Below, piece by piece: positions 34,651 to 43,942 of a stretch of DNA of 63,077 nt. Made by a program: the position numbers and the translations under genes. The DNA is from Bifidobacterium moukalabense DSM 27321 (lineage in GTDB: Bacteria > Actinomycetota > Actinomycetes > Actinomycetales > Bifidobacteriaceae): assembly GCF_000522505.1 (NCBI RefSeq), contig NZ_AZMV01000005.1, forward strand, positions 1 through 63,077, written 5' to 3'. The first letter of the stretch is position 1. Every line of letters starts with the position of its first letter. The notes under the pieces were generated by a model. It saw only the letters and a list, made by a program, of their open reading frames with translations, did no database searches and was not told the origin of the DNA.

Positions 34651-35130
34651 ATGACGGATTTGCGGCGGAGTGAGGATGTCGAGCGCGATGTGCGAATCAT
34701 GCAGAAATACATGGCATTCCAAAGCGAGTTCGCAAAGAAGATGAGCGCCAGACGTAATGACACGGGTGGTGGTAATCCGTCACTGTTCTCGTTGTCGAGT
34801 CGAGGTCAGGGGCGTATCGTCAGTTTGTTACGCGAGCGTGGGAGCATGTCGCAGCGCGAACTCGCACAGGAATTGCACGTGCAGCCGCAATCGACGTCGG
34901 AGATGGTGCATAAGCTGGAGCGCAAGGGGCTGATTCAGAGGACCCGAAGTGATTATGATGCCCGCGTCTTCGTGGTGAGGCTCACTGATGCCGGAGCCGA
35001 ACTGGCCGAGGGGATGCTTCGGACCAAGCCCATGCTTCTGAACGTGCTGACGGATGAGGAGAAACTGCAGTTCGAGCATGTGCTTGACAAGCTGTTGGAT
35101 GCCATCGAAACCGGAGGGGTCATCGATTGA
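34651..35130 (+). CDS. MarR family transcriptional regulator
   Basis: A 159-residue winged-helix regulator. The DNA-binding part is GRIVSLLRERGSMSQRELAQELHVQPQSTSEMVHKLERKGLI (about residues 50-92), followed by the wing RSDYDARVFVVRLTDAG. GGAGGC lies 4 nt before the ATG at 34651. Divergent from the drug-type ABC operon and adjacent to three operator copies, it probably represses the exporter and itself, released by a small hydrophobic ligand. Confidence 0.93.
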   Translation: MTDLRRSEDVERDVRIMQKYMAFQSEFAKKMSARRNDTGGGNPSLFSLSSRGQGRIVSLLRERGSMSQRELAQELHVQPQSTSEMVHKLERKGLIQRTRSDYDARVFVVRLTDAGAELAEGMLRTKPMLLNVLTDEEKLQFEHVLDKLLDAIETGGVID

Positions 35131-35196
35131 AATGACTACGACCCCTTGCGTATGCCGCGGTACATTGTGCATAATGAAGCCGTCTGGAGGTGTGTG

Positions 35197-35709
35197 ATGG
35201 GCGGGAGATACAAGACGCGTTACGATTCGCCGATTGGTGGCATCACGATGATCTCGGACGGTGAGGCGTTGCTGGGATTGTGGTTCGACGGGCATGCGGA
35301 GGATAGTGACGACGACAACGCGGCATGGACGGACGACCTGCCGGTTTTCAGGCTTGCCTTCCGTTGGCTGGATGAATATTTCGAGGGGCGCAAGCCGGAA
35401 GTGCATGTGCCGATACGGCTGGAGGGGACGCCGTTTCGTGAGGAGATCTGGGCGCTACTGCGGGAAGTCCCCTATGGCGAGACCGTTTCATACGGTGAGC
35501 TTGCGCATCGGTTGGAGGCGAAACGCGCCGACGGCCGCAGGGTTTCGGCGCGGGCCGTCGGCGGTGCGGTGCATCACAATCCGGTCGGCATCATGGTGCC
35601 CTGCCATCGCGTCATCGGCGCCGACGGCGGTCTTACCGGTTATGCGGGCGGTCTCAAAACCAAAGCCCGGCTGCTTCGGCTTGAAGGTGCGCTGAAGCAG
35701 CCGGACTGA
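35197..35709 (+). CDS. methylated-DNA-[protein]-cysteine S-methyltransferase
   Basis: A 170-residue MGMT. It repairs O6-methylguanine by moving the methyl group to its own Cys in the motif VPCHRVIG (about residues 131-138). EGTPFREEIWALL, YGETVSYGELA and the NPVGIM stretch identify the ATase domain; the N-terminal RNaseH-like part is short. TGGAGG is 6 nt before the ATG at 35197. The next gene is convergent, 18 bp away, with no visible terminator. Confidence 0.93.
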   Translation: MGGRYKTRYDSPIGGITMISDGEALLGLWFDGHAEDSDDDNAAWTDDLPVFRLAFRWLDEYFEGRKPEVHVPIRLEGTPFREEIWALLREVPYGETVSYGELAHRLEAKRADGRRVSARAVGGAVHHNPVGIMVPCHRVIGADGGLTGYAGGLKTKARLLRLEGALKQPD

Positions 35710-35727
35710 CCGAACCGATCGAATCTC

Positions 35728-36399
35728 CTATAGACCGGCCTTGGCTATCCAATCGCTGACCGCCTTGGCGGTTTTGTCGGCGTTCTTCTGTGCATCGGTG
35801 CCACGCACGGCAAGGCCGGTTTTCACGGTCGCGCCGGTCGCGTCGGCGATGCTGCCTGACGTCGACGCCAGGCCACTGCCCTCATGCGTGCAGAAGGGGT
35901 AGATGGTCTTGCCCTTCCAATCGCGGCCTTCAAGAAACGTGTATACCGGCATTGGTGCGTCGCCCCACCAGATCGGGTAGCCGAGGAATACGGTGTCGGC
36001 CGAATCTAAGGCGTCGGTGTCGCCGTTGAGCGTAATCTGCGGGCGGGCGTTGTCGCGCTGCTCGTCCTGTGCCACACTGGTGACCTCGTCATAGCCTTCC
36101 GGATAGGGTTCGTTGCGGGTGATCTCGATGATCGGGGCGTCGGTCTCTTTGGCAATCGCTTCGGCGAGTTTCGCCGTGTTGCCGACCTTCACGTTGCCTA
36201 CGCCGTAATTCTCGCCGGCGCGGGAGAAATATACCACCACCATGCTGTTTCCTTTCGATGAATCGGTTGCCGTTTGTCTGGATGATTCGGATTTCGGGCT
36301 TGCGGACGATGTGTCGCCGGAAGAGGGCGTCGATCCGCATCCGCCGAGCGCGAGTGCGGTGATGCACAGGCAGGCCGAAAGTGCTTTGCGAATGTTCAT
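35728..36399 (-). CDS. flavodoxin-family lipoprotein
   Basis: A 223-residue lipoprotein. A signal peptide ends in the lipobox LGGC (Cys about residue 20), then a Ser-rich linker to residue ~50. The flavodoxin fold follows: VVVYFSRAGENYG (phosphate-binding loop), FLGYPIWWGDAPM and PFCTHEGSGL, which are typical of the flavodoxin_4 type. It would bind FMN and carry electrons outside the membrane. I use the ATG at 36399. The NAD(P)-binding gene lies upstream on the same strand. Confidence 0.88.
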   Translation of the reverse strand: MNIRKALSACLCITALALGGCGSTPSSGDTSSASPKSESSRQTATDSSKGNSMVVVYFSRAGENYGVGNVKVGNTAKLAEAIAKETDAPIIEITRNEPYPEGYDEVTSVAQDEQRDNARPQITLNGDTDALDSADTVFLGYPIWWGDAPMPVYTFLEGRDWKGKTIYPFCTHEGSGLASTSGSIADATGATVKTGLAVRGTDAQKNADKTAKAVSDWIAKAGL

Positions 36400-36436
36400 G
36401 GTTTTCCGCCGTCCTATCGCCGTATGGTCTTCGTGG

Positions 36437-37219
36437 TCAGGCCAGTGACCGAATCGCGTCGAGATCCTTGAGCACGCGCTTCGGCTGGGTGGAGAGCGGG
36501 AAGTTCGCCTCATCGTATACGCCATCGAACGAGCCGGCCGCATCCGGTTCCAAACCCTCGAACAGGGGGGTCAGGTCGGCTTGTGCCGGACCCTGCTCGG
36601 CGATGAGCTCCAACGTTTTGCGGTCGGCTTCGTCGCTGCCCAGCGCCGACACCAGTACACGCGCGATCTGTGCGCGTGCGACCGCGCCGTCTTCCGGACT
36701 TGCGTGGCGATGCGTATCACCCTGCAGGAATACGAGCCGCTGCTGGTCGGAATCGTTGTAGTCGAACCAGCCGGGGCGCACGATGGTGTACTCGTTGCCG
36801 CTGGCGCGCACCAGACGCTCGGAGCGTCTTTTCCAATCGTGCGCCTGATAGTCACGGTTGTATTTCGAATCCATGTAGGTCACGCCGATTGCCGTCATCA
36901 GGGCGATGCGCACCTTACGTCCATCCAAGGCGAGTAGGGCGTTGTGGACCGCGCCGTAATCGATCTTCTCGACCATCGAGGGGCCGTCATGCGCACCCAT
37001 GGTGAATACGATGCCGTCGATGCCGTCCAGTGCGCCCTTCAGCGATTCGACGCTGGTCAGATCGCCCTCGAACACGTCTACCCGGGCGTCGAAGCGTGCG
37101 CGGCCCGCGTCACGTACCAGGGCGCGCACCTGATACCCCTGGGCCAGTCCCTCGGCCACGGCCAGCCGTCCGATACTGCCGGTCGCACCGATGAACAGAA
37201 CATGGGTTGGTTTGGTCAT
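36437..37219 (-). CDS. atypical SDR / NAD(P)-binding protein
   Basis: A 260-residue protein of the NmrA-like/SDR_a5 type. The cofactor loop is FIGATGSIGRLAV (about residues 9-21). GDLTSVESL, a MTAIGVTYM core, RSGNEYTIVRPGWFD-like text (about 140-155) and DGAVARAQIARVLV are characteristic. Reported members reduce or bind NAD(P)H and often act as sensors. It is divergent from a LysR gene and cotranscribed with the flavodoxin lipoprotein (37-bp gap), so LysR control of both is likely. Confidence 0.87.
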   Translation of the reverse strand: MTKPTHVLFIGATGSIGRLAVAEGLAQGYQVRALVRDAGRARFDARVDVFEGDLTSVESLKGALDGIDGIVFTMGAHDGPSMVEKIDYGAVHNALLALDGRKVRIALMTAIGVTYMDSKYNRDYQAHDWKRRSERLVRASGNEYTIVRPGWFDYNDSDQQRLVFLQGDTHRHASPEDGAVARAQIARVLVSALGSDEADRKTLELIAEQGPAQADLTPLFEGLEPDAAGSFDGVYDEANFPLSTQPKRVLKDLDAIRSLA

Positions 37220-37369
37220 CTCAATATCCTCCGATGATGAACGTTGTGTGGTGTTGCCAGCGTATGACCGGATGAAAAATATAACAAATACAAATCAGCT
37301 ATAGTAATTAATCGAAAAAATGCATATACTTATAGTGTTGATGCATGGAGTCGACGGAACGGGGCGATT
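37220..37369. promoter_or_regulatory. divergent AT-rich promoter region for the NAD(P)-binding and LysR genes
   Basis: AT-rich between 37273 and 37348. It contains ATGCAT twice (spaced by 15 nt) and TATAGTAATTAATCG and CTTATAGTG patches that could hold the -10 boxes of both genes and LysR-type T-N11-A sites. Exact boxes are uncertain. Confidence 0.4.
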
Positions 37370-38257
37370 ATGGAAATCAAAGTATTGCGCAACTTCATTG
37401 CGGTGGTGCAGGAGGAGGGCGTCACCGCCGCGGCCGATGTCTTGCGTATCAGTCAGCCTGCGTTGTCCCGTCAGATCAAGGAGCTGGAAGAGGAGATGGG
37501 CGCTACGCTGTTCGTGCGGGGCAATCGTGGGCGTGCGCTGGAGCTGACGCATGAAGGCCAGCTGCTGTACCGACGTGCGCGCGAAATCGTGGAGCTTGCC
37601 GACCGCACCAAATCCGAAATCGCCTCTGGCGAGGAGATCGAGGGCAGCGTGCATATCGCAGCCGCGCAATCTTCGGTCATGGATGTGCTTGCCAAGGCCG
37701 CCATGCATGTGCGGGAGCTGCATCCCGGCATCCGCGTGCAGCTTCATGATGACTATGGCGAAAACATCGTGGAACGGCTCAACAACGGGCTGGCCGATTT
37801 CGGCGTGCTTGTGCAGCCGACCGACATGAGCCGCTACGATCACTTCCCATTGCCGGGCGGAGACCAGATGGGGGTGCTGATGAGGCCCGACAACCCATTG
37901 GCCGCGCAGGCCAGCGTTCATGCCGAAGATCTGCAGGGCCTGCCGATGATCGTGCCGAAGGGTTCGCTGGTACGGCGTGATTTTTCCGGTTGGTATGGCG
38001 CCGATCTGCGGCCGTATGACCTTGTCGGCACCATGAACCTTACGTATAACGCAAGCCGATTCGTGCGTGCCGGATGCTGTTGCGCCATGAGCCTGGAAGG
38101 GCTTGTCGATACGAGCGAGGGGAGCGGACTGTGTTTCCGGCCGCTCGATCCGCCCATGCACATCGCGCTGCATATCGCATGGAAGAAGGATCAGCCGCTT
38201 GCCCCGGCGGCCCAGGCCTTCCTCACATGCGTACGCGAAGTCGCGGCCGAATCCTGA
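37370..38257 (+). CDS. LysR family transcriptional regulator
   Basis: A 295-residue LysR protein. The winged helix is at residues 1-60 (VTAAADVLRISQPALSRQIKELEEEMG), then the effector domain (about 90-290) with SSVMDVLAKAAMHVRELHPGI. It is divergent from the NAD(P)-binding/flavodoxin operon and probably regulates it. Its stop is only 9 bp from the stop of the convergent acetyltransferase gene. Confidence 0.94.
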   Translation: MEIKVLRNFIAVVQEEGVTAAADVLRISQPALSRQIKELEEEMGATLFVRGNRGRALELTHEGQLLYRRAREIVELADRTKSEIASGEEIEGSVHIAAAQSSVMDVLAKAAMHVRELHPGIRVQLHDDYGENIVERLNNGLADFGVLVQPTDMSRYDHFPLPGGDQMGVLMRPDNPLAAQASVHAEDLQGLPMIVPKGSLVRRDFSGWYGADLRPYDLVGTMNLTYNASRFVRAGCCCAMSLEGLVDTSEGSGLCFRPLDPPMHIALHIAWKKDQPLAPAAQAFLTCVREVAAES

Positions 38258-38266
38258 CGGCTCTCC

Positions 38267-38857
38267 CTACTCCTGCTGTTCGCTCGGGTCGAGCATTTTG
38301 ATGACTTTGGCCGGGGACCCGACGGCGACCGCATAATCCGGGATGTCCTTGGTGACCACCGCACCGGCGCCGATCACGGCGTATTCGCCGATGGTCACGC
38401 CCGGGCAGATGGTTACGTTCATGCCGATCCACGCGTTTTTCTTGATGGTCACCTTGCCATAGGTGTAAATGGAATGACGTGCGTTGAAGTCATGGTTGAT
38501 GGTGGCGATGCGCGCACCCGGCGCCACCTGCACGTTGTCGCCGAACTCAATGCCCCCCGAAGCGGACAGGATGGCCGAATGGTTGATGAACACGCTCTTG
38601 CCGAACTTCACGCGGCCGCCACCGAAGTCGCAGGTGAACGGCGTCAGGATGCGTACGTCATCAAGCTTGCGTCCGAACAGTTCCTCGAGATAACCCACAT
38701 AGGACGGGTCGTCGGGCATGGCTTGGTTCGCCTTTGCGCACAGCGTACGGGCACGCATCATCTCGTCGACCGCCTCCTTGAAGTACGGCTCGCGGTTGTC
38801 GGTCGGGCCGCCCTGGTCCATCAGTTCGTATACATAGCCTTTGCTGTATTCCACCAT
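38267..38857 (-). CDS. sugar O-acetyltransferase (left-handed beta helix)
   Basis: A 196-residue acetyltransferase of the Maa/LacA type. The N-terminal Mac domain (about 10-60, with ELFGR) is followed by left-handed beta-helix hexapeptide repeats: IEFGDNVQVAPGARIATINHDF and KNAWIGMNVTICPGVTIGEYAVIGAGAVVTKDIP. It acetylates a sugar with acetyl-CoA, usually a maltose or galactoside group. GAAGGAT is 5 nt before the ATG at 38857. It is divergent from an aldo/keto reductase gene across a region with a long palindrome. Confidence 0.9.
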   Translation of the reverse strand: MVEYSKGYVYELMDQGGPTDNREPYFKEAVDEMMRARTLCAKANQAMPDDPSYVGYLEELFGRKLDDVRILTPFTCDFGGGRVKFGKSVFINHSAILSASGGIEFGDNVQVAPGARIATINHDFNARHSIYTYGKVTIKKNAWIGMNVTICPGVTIGEYAVIGAGAVVTKDIPDYAVAVGSPAKVIKMLDPSEQQE

Positions 38858-39221
38858 GAAATCCTTCGAATCGTGTTGTCGGTGTTGTTGCAAGACCCAT
38901 TATGGAATCGAAGCCGAATGCAAACCAATGTTCGTCACGAACGCTTTTCCATGCATTTTATGCATGGAAACTATTGTTGTAATACCAATGGGTATACATC
39001 ATGGCGATATTCGGATGGCGTGCGGCCATATGCTTTGGGCGAAACGCAAATGATCCAAGCCGTGTCGACCGTTGATGCCTCCCCCCCGGGGTTCCTGGTA
39101 CTCAGTGGGATCGCGAGAAAAGGAAGTACCATGATTCACTAAGCATTTCGTTGCGTTCGCATATCGCGGCAAAATCCAGGAACGCGACGATCATGCATAT
39201 CGACCAGATCAGGGAGGATCC
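38858..39221. other. 364-bp divergent intergenic region
   Basis: No credible gene. It holds the palindrome at 38946-38970 and possible promoters for the acetyltransferase (leftward) and aldo/keto reductase (rightward) genes; GGGAGG lies before the latter. Confidence 0.5.
38946..38970. promoter_or_regulatory. 11-bp perfect palindrome between the acetyltransferase and aldo/keto reductase genes
   Basis: TTTCCATGCAT-TTT-ATGCATGGAAA (38946-38970). It lies in the 364-bp divergent region 38858-39221, which contains no gene. The position fits an operator for one or both genes; a hairpin is the alternative. Confidence 0.6.
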
Positions 39222-40070
39222 ATGCAAAACTTCACCATGAACAACGGCCTGCAGATCCCGGCCATCGGCTACGGCGTATTCCTTATGACGTCGAAGGAGG
39301 TGCTCGAACACCTGCCACAGGCGCTGGACGCCGGCTACACACACATCGACACCGCGAACGCGTACCTCAACGAAGTGGCCGTCGGGCAGGTCGTCAGGGC
39401 ATCCGGAATGGCCCGCGAGGATTTGTTCGTCACGTCCAAGCTGTTCCCCCAGAGCTACCCGTATGAGCAATGCGCAAAAGACATTGATGCCACGCTCGAA
39501 CGACTCGGCATGGACTACGTCGACCTGCTGCTTTTCCATCAGCCTTACGGCGAGTATGTGGCGGGATGGAAGGCCATGGAAGAGGCCGTCAAGGCCGGTA
39601 AGGTCAGGTCGATCGGCCTGTCGAACTTCCCGATGCACAAGATTCAGGAAATTCTTGATGTGGCCGAAATCAAACCGGCCGTGCTGCAGGTGGAGATCAA
39701 TCCGTATTGGAACCAGCATGAGCTCAAGCGCCAGCTGGAAGACGTCGGCATCGTGTTCGAAGGCTGGTATCCGCTCGGGCACGGCGACCGCACGCTGCTG
39801 GAGGAACCGGTATTCACAAGATTGGCCGGAAAATACGGCAAGGCCAATGCCCAGATCATCATGCGCTGGCATCTGCAGGAAGGCAACGTCATCTTCCCGA
39901 AGACCCTTAACCCCCAGCATATGAAGGATAATCTCGACATCTTCGATTTCTCCCTGACCGATGCCGAAATGGACGAAATCAACAGCCTGCCGCAGCACCC
40001 GTACTACCGGATACCCGGCGAGCCGCCGGCATTCGCGCTCGCCCATCACGATTACAGCCAGCAGGCGTGA
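39222..40070 (+). CDS. aldo/keto reductase
   Basis: A 282-residue NADPH-dependent reductase. The catalytic tetrad is in THIDTANAYLNE (Asp, Tyr), VTSKLFPQ (Lys) and DLLLFHQPYG (His). The C-terminal NVIFPKTLNPQHMKDNLDIFDF region is the NADPH site, giving the usual AKR barrel of 280 residues. It reduces aldehydes and ketones; the substrate is not known. GGGAGG precedes the ATG. Confidence 0.92.
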   Translation: MQNFTMNNGLQIPAIGYGVFLMTSKEVLEHLPQALDAGYTHIDTANAYLNEVAVGQVVRASGMAREDLFVTSKLFPQSYPYEQCAKDIDATLERLGMDYVDLLLFHQPYGEYVAGWKAMEEAVKAGKVRSIGLSNFPMHKIQEILDVAEIKPAVLQVEINPYWNQHELKRQLEDVGIVFEGWYPLGHGDRTLLEEPVFTRLAGKYGKANAQIIMRWHLQEGNVIFPKTLNPQHMKDNLDIFDFSLTDAEMDEINSLPQHPYYRIPGEPPAFALAHHDYSQQA

Positions 40071-40140
40071 CGAGGTTCTTCGGGCGGCGGGGATGCGGCT
40101 CCGCGTCGGCACGGCTTGGGTGAGACCAATCAACCCGAAA

Positions 40141-40220
40141 CATACCGACGCATACGGCACCTTGGCGTCGGTATGGCTTGGGGATGTCGACGACGGTCAG
40201 GCGACAACGACGCCCTGACC
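40141..40220. terminator. two hairpins between convergent genes
   Basis: CATACCGACGC / GCGTCGGTATG (40141-40151 and 40165-40175) is a perfect 11-bp stem, and GGTCAGG / CCTGACC (40195-40201 and 40214-40220) a second. They lie between the aldo/keto reductase and the leftward quinone-reductase-like gene and probably end one each. Confidence 0.65.
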
Positions 40221-40243
40221 GTGCCCGACGGTTGGAATGAAGG

Positions 40244-40759
40244 TCAATCGGTCAGCGCGGTCGGATACTGGGCGACGGCCCGATCGATCTGCGCTTCGGT
40301 GGAGGTGGCGACGCCCTGAATCAGGAACGGTTCGAGATACGTGGCGTGCACATGGCGGAACGTCGTCTCGAACGGTGAGAGCAGCTCCTCCATGGTGCGT
40401 ACGTGGCTGCCCTCACGGGCATACGAATCGGCGGGGGAACCGGTGGAGACGGCCACCATGAATTCCTTGCCCTCCAATGCGTGTCCGCCGCCATACGCCC
40501 AACCGGCCTGCAGCACCGCATCCTCCCATTGCTTCAGTAAGGCAGGGGAGCTGTACCAGTAGAAGGGGAATTGCAGCACGATGCGGTCATGTGACTCGAT
40601 AAGCTTCTGCTCGTGCTCCACATTAATGCGGAAATCCGGGTATGCGGCATACTCGTCGATCACGGTCACGTCGCCGGTCTCGTCGGCGATGTCCATGAGC
40701 TTGCGATTGACCTGCGACTTCTCCAGATGCGGGTGGAACACCAAAACCAGCGTCTTCAT
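40244..40759 (-). CDS. NAD(P)H-dependent quinone reductase-like flavoprotein
   Basis: A 171-residue flavodoxin-fold protein. It starts MKTLVLVFHPHLEKSQVN and holds QFPFYWYSSPALLKQWEDAVLQAGWAYG, a well-known signature of the NQO1/MdaB/KefF family. FMN or FAD bound here would accept hydride from NAD(P)H to reduce quinones or similar acceptors. AAGGAGTA is 5 nt before the ATG at 40759. Confidence 0.91.
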   Translation of the reverse strand: MKTLVLVFHPHLEKSQVNRKLMDIADETGDVTVIDEYAAYPDFRINVEHEQKLIESHDRIVLQFPFYWYSSPALLKQWEDAVLQAGWAYGGGHALEGKEFMVAVSTGSPADSYAREGSHVRTMEELLSPFETTFRHVHATYLEPFLIQGVATSTEAQIDRAVAQYPTALTD

Positions 40760-40951
40760 CGATACTCCTTAGACTTGCGGGTTCACCAGTGGTGATTCTC
40801 ATACATGAGCATAGTAGGGCGGCCGCCCTTGTTGAGTTGTTGAACCCGTCATAAGCAGCATCGATAATCGGCAGGGCGTTTATACGACGATGGTGCCGTT
40901 ACCATGATCCTCGAGGGATCGTCGGGCGCGATGGTGAAGGAGAGGACGTCG
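40760..40951. promoter_or_regulatory. divergent region with a 14-bp palindrome
   Basis: AGGGCGGCCGCCCT (40816-40829) is a perfect 14-bp palindrome and TCACCA-g-TGGTGA (40783-40795) a second one, both between the quinone-reductase-like gene and azlC. They are candidate operators. GATCC-tcgag-GGATC near 40906-40920 is a further short repeat. Confidence 0.45.
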
Positions 40952-41698
40952 GTGCGTCAGAAGAAGGGTGTGAAGACCAAGGCTTTGCGGGCCGCCGTAC
41001 CCAAGGTGCTGCCGATTTGCATCAGTTTCTTTTTCCTCGCCATGTCGTATGGCCTGCTGATGGGCACCCGTGGCTTCTCGTTCCTGTGGCCCATGTGCAT
41101 GAGTGCGTTCATCTTCACGGGTTCCATGGAATTCGTCACCGTGAACCTGCTGGTCTCCGCCTTCAATCCCCTTGCCACGCTGATGCTTGCGATGATGATC
41201 GGCACCCGTCATCTGTTCTACGGCATTTCCATGCTCGGCAGATTCAAGGGCATGGGGTTGAGGAAGCCATACCTCATCTACGCCATGTGCGATGAAACCT
41301 TCGCAGTCAACAACAGCGCACGGATTCCCGGCAATGTGGATCGCGGCTGGTTCTATTTCTTCGTCTCGCTGCTCAATCAGGCCTCCTGGGTGCTCGGGGC
41401 CACCATCGGCGGCATCGTCGGTGGACGGCTGACCTTCAATACCTCCGGACTGGATTTCGTGATGACCGCGTTATTCGTGGTCATCTTCGTGGATCAGTGG
41501 ATGAGTTCGAAGCGCAAAAGCCACATGGCCGCTTTGACCGGCATCGTCGTGCCGGCCATCTGTCTGGCGCTGTTCGGCGCCGACGATTTCATGATCCCCT
41601 CGCTGGCCGTCATGCTGGTGATGTTCCTCATGCTGCGTCCGTATCTTGATGATCTGAAAACCGATATGCAATCCGACGGGCGGGAGGGCCGCGCATGA
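40952..41698 (+). CDS. azlC: AzlC family branched-chain amino acid exporter, large subunit
   Basis: A 248-residue permease with about seven membrane segments. [28 protein letters not shown] text (about 50-65), [24 protein letters not shown] and [11 protein letters not shown] are all typical of AzlC. With AzlD it exports branched-chain amino acids or analogues. I prefer the GTG at 40952, with AAGGAG 9 nt before, to ATGs at 40904 and 40931. Its stop overlaps the azlD start (ATGA). Confidence 0.88.
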   Translation: MRQKKGVKTKALRAAVPKVLPICISFFFLAMSYGLLMGTRGFSFLWPMCMSAFIFTGSMEFVTVNLLVSAFNPLATLMLAMMIGTRHLFYGISMLGRFKGMGLRKPYLIYAMCDETFAVNNSARIPGNVDRGWFYFFVSLLNQASWVLGATIGGIVGGRLTFNTSGLDFVMTALFVVIFVDQWMSSKRKSHMAALTGIVVPAICLALFGADDFMIPSLAVMLVMFLMLRPYLDDLKTDMQSDGREGRA

Positions 41699-42036
41699 TG
41701 ATCATGACCACCTGGCAGGGCATCGTGACCGTACTGATGGCGGTGCTCGGTACCGTCATCACCCGATTCCTGCCATTCCTGCTGTTCCCCGAATCCAAAC
41801 AGCCGCCGCGTGTCATTGAGTACCTTGGCAAAGTGTTGCCATACGCCATGACCGGCCTGCTCGTCGTCTATTCGTTGAAGGGCGTGCAACCGCTTTCCGG
41901 CAGCCACGGCATTCCCGAGGCGATCGCCATCGCCGTGATCGTGCTGCTGCACCTATGGAAGAGGAACATGCTGCTGTCGATTGCGGGCGGCACCATCGTC
42001 TACATGCTGCTCGTCCAACTGGTGTTCGCCGCCTAG
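41695..42036 (+). CDS. azlD: AzlD domain small subunit of the amino acid exporter
   Basis: A 113-residue protein with four membrane segments. [42 protein letters not shown] and [19 protein letters not shown] match AzlD. It pairs with AzlC and is translationally coupled by the ATGA overlap. Confidence 0.92.
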   Translation: MMIMTTWQGIVTVLMAVLGTVITRFLPFLLFPESKQPPRVIEYLGKVLPYAMTGLLVVYSLKGVQPLSGSHGIPEAIAIAVIVLLHLWKRNMLLSIAGGTIVYMLLVQLVFAA

Positions 42037-42180
42037 GTACGGGTGCGATGTTGCACGGCGCGGCTACAATATAAGATTTTCTGTAGAAGTTGTTTTTTAT
42101 CGTAAATATGGCAATATGGTTACCGAGTTGCGCTGAAAAAACTCGAGACGAGCCGATAGCAGGAGTAAGGACGGGAACAT
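42037..42180. promoter_or_regulatory. promoter region of the ABC exporter operon
   Basis: An AT-rich stretch with TACAATATAAG (about 42065-42075) as a likely -10, then AAGGACGGG before the ATG at 42181. No terminator for azlCD is obvious. Confidence 0.4.
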
Positions 42181-43941
42181 ATGCGGCTGGTCATCCGGTT
42201 CATCAAACCATACTGGGGCCTATTCATTCTTACGCTGATACTGGTGTTCGCCGACGTGATCGGCGCATTGGTCATTCCCACCTTCGCGGCTGAGCTGCTC
42301 AACGAGGCCGCCACCTCCGCATCATTCGACGTCATGACCGCCACCGCCCTCAAAATGGGCGTGGCGGCGTTGTGCTCCGGAATCTGCGCCATCGGCGGCG
42401 GCTACTGCTGTTCGCAGCTATGCAGCCGCATCGGTAAGGACATGCGCATGGCGCTGTATCGCAAGACGTTGGACCTGTCGATCTTCGACTTCCGAAATTT
42501 CGGCACGGCATCCATCACCACCAGAACCATCAACGACGTAGTGAACATCCAGATGGCGCTTACCAACGTCATCAACATGCTGTTGCCGGTGCCGGTCATC
42601 TTCGTCATGGCGTTCACCTTGGCGTTCCGTCTGGATTCGTACATGGCGAGTTGGCTGCTGCTGGCCATCGTCTTCGTGCTGATCGTGGCGTTCTTCATCA
42701 TGTGTTCCGCCTCGCCGCTGTTTCGCAGATTGCAGAAGCTGCTCGACCGCATCGGTGCCGTACTGCTGGAGAATCTGACCGGCGTTCGCGTAATCCGAGC
42801 CTTCAACAAGGAACGGCATGAGCGCGCCCGTATGGATGCGACCTTCACCGAATATGCGGGCACGTCCATCAAAGCCAACCGACTGTTCGCCAATCTGGAT
42901 GGCCTGTCGTATTTCGCCATCAACGCATTCGTGGTGCTGGTCTACGTCCTGGCGGGCGGTCGCATCAGCGCCGGGCGTTTCCAAATCGGAGACATCACCG
43001 CCATCGTCGAATACTCGATGATGGCCCTGTTCTACCTGATGATGGCGCAGATGGTGATCATCACCCTGCCTCGCGCCCTTGAATGCGCCGAACGTATTCG
43101 CCTTGTGCTTGACCATAGTCCGCAGATCGCCGATCCGGTCGAGGGAGAGGCCGTCGATATGACGGACCGTGAGCCCCTCGACGATGGTGAGGTGCTGGCA
43201 TTCGACGACGTGACCTTCCGTTTCGCCGATGCGCAGGAGAACACACTGACGCACGTAAGCTTCTCATGCAACAAAGGCCAGACCACGGCCATCATCGGCG
43301 GTACCGGCTCCGGCAAATCGACCATCGCCATGCTTGCGCTGCGATTCCACGACGCCAACTACGGTTCGATCCGCCTCAATGGCGTGGATCTGCGCGATAT
43401 GAGCCAGCATGATCTGCGCGAACGCATTGCGTATGTGCAACAGCAGGCGTGGCTGTTCTCCGGATCGATCGGGGACAACCTTCGCTACGGCGATGCGAAG
43501 GCGACCGAAACCGAGCTATGGCATGCGCTCGACATCGCGCAGGCCACGGAATTCGTCTCGCAATCGCCCGACGGCCTTGATGCCCGTGTTGCGCAAGGCG
43601 GTACGAACTTTTCCGGCGGGCAGAGGCAGCGCCTGTCGATTGCCCGCGCGTTGGTCGGCGAGTCACAGCTGGTGATCTTCGATGACAGCTTCTCCGCACT
43701 TGATTTCAAAACCGATGCCGCACTGCGTCGTGCGTTGCATGAGGAGATGGGCGATCGTGCGGTGCTGATCATCGCGCAGCGTGTGAGCACCATCCAGCAT
43801 GCCGATCGGATCGTCGTTCTGTCCGACGGTGCGGTGGCAGGCATCGGCAGGCATGACGAGCTGATGACGAGCTGCGACGTGTACCGCGAAATCGTCGAGT
43901 CGCAGACCAGACAGGAACCGACCATGGGGCAGGAGGTGTGA
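42181..43941 (+). CDS. heterodimeric ABC exporter subunit 1 (degenerate ATP site)
   Basis: A 586-residue half-transporter: six membrane segments (to about residue 300) then an ATPase domain. Walker A is GGTGSGKST (about 377-385), signature FSGGQRQRLSIARAL. Walker B reads LVIFDDSFSALD, with Asp where the catalytic Glu should be, and the H-loop has Gln (IIAQRVSTI). This is the pattern of the non-hydrolysing site of heterodimeric exporters such as TM287/288 and BmrCD. AAGGACGGG precedes the ATG. It is followed one base later by its partner gene. The substrate is likely a drug, peptide or lipid, not shown. Confidence 0.93.
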   Translation: MRLVIRFIKPYWGLFILTLILVFADVIGALVIPTFAAELLNEAATSASFDVMTATALKMGVAALCSGICAIGGGYCCSQLCSRIGKDMRMALYRKTLDLSIFDFRNFGTASITTRTINDVVNIQMALTNVINMLLPVPVIFVMAFTLAFRLDSYMASWLLLAIVFVLIVAFFIMCSASPLFRRLQKLLDRIGAVLLENLTGVRVIRAFNKERHERARMDATFTEYAGTSIKANRLFANLDGLSYFAINAFVVLVYVLAGGRISAGRFQIGDITAIVEYSMMALFYLMMAQMVIITLPRALECAERIRLVLDHSPQIADPVEGEAVDMTDREPLDDGEVLAFDDVTFRFADAQENTLTHVSFSCNKGQTTAIIGGTGSGKSTIAMLALRFHDANYGSIRLNGVDLRDMSQHDLRERIAYVQQQAWLFSGSIGDNLRYGDAKATETELWHALDIAQATEFVSQSPDGLDARVAQGGTNFSGGQRQRLSIARALVGESQLVIFDDSFSALDFKTDAALRRALHEEMGDRAVLIIAQRVSTIQHADRIVVLSDGAVAGIGRHDELMTSCDVYREIVESQTRQEPTMGQEV

Positions 43942-43942
43942 C

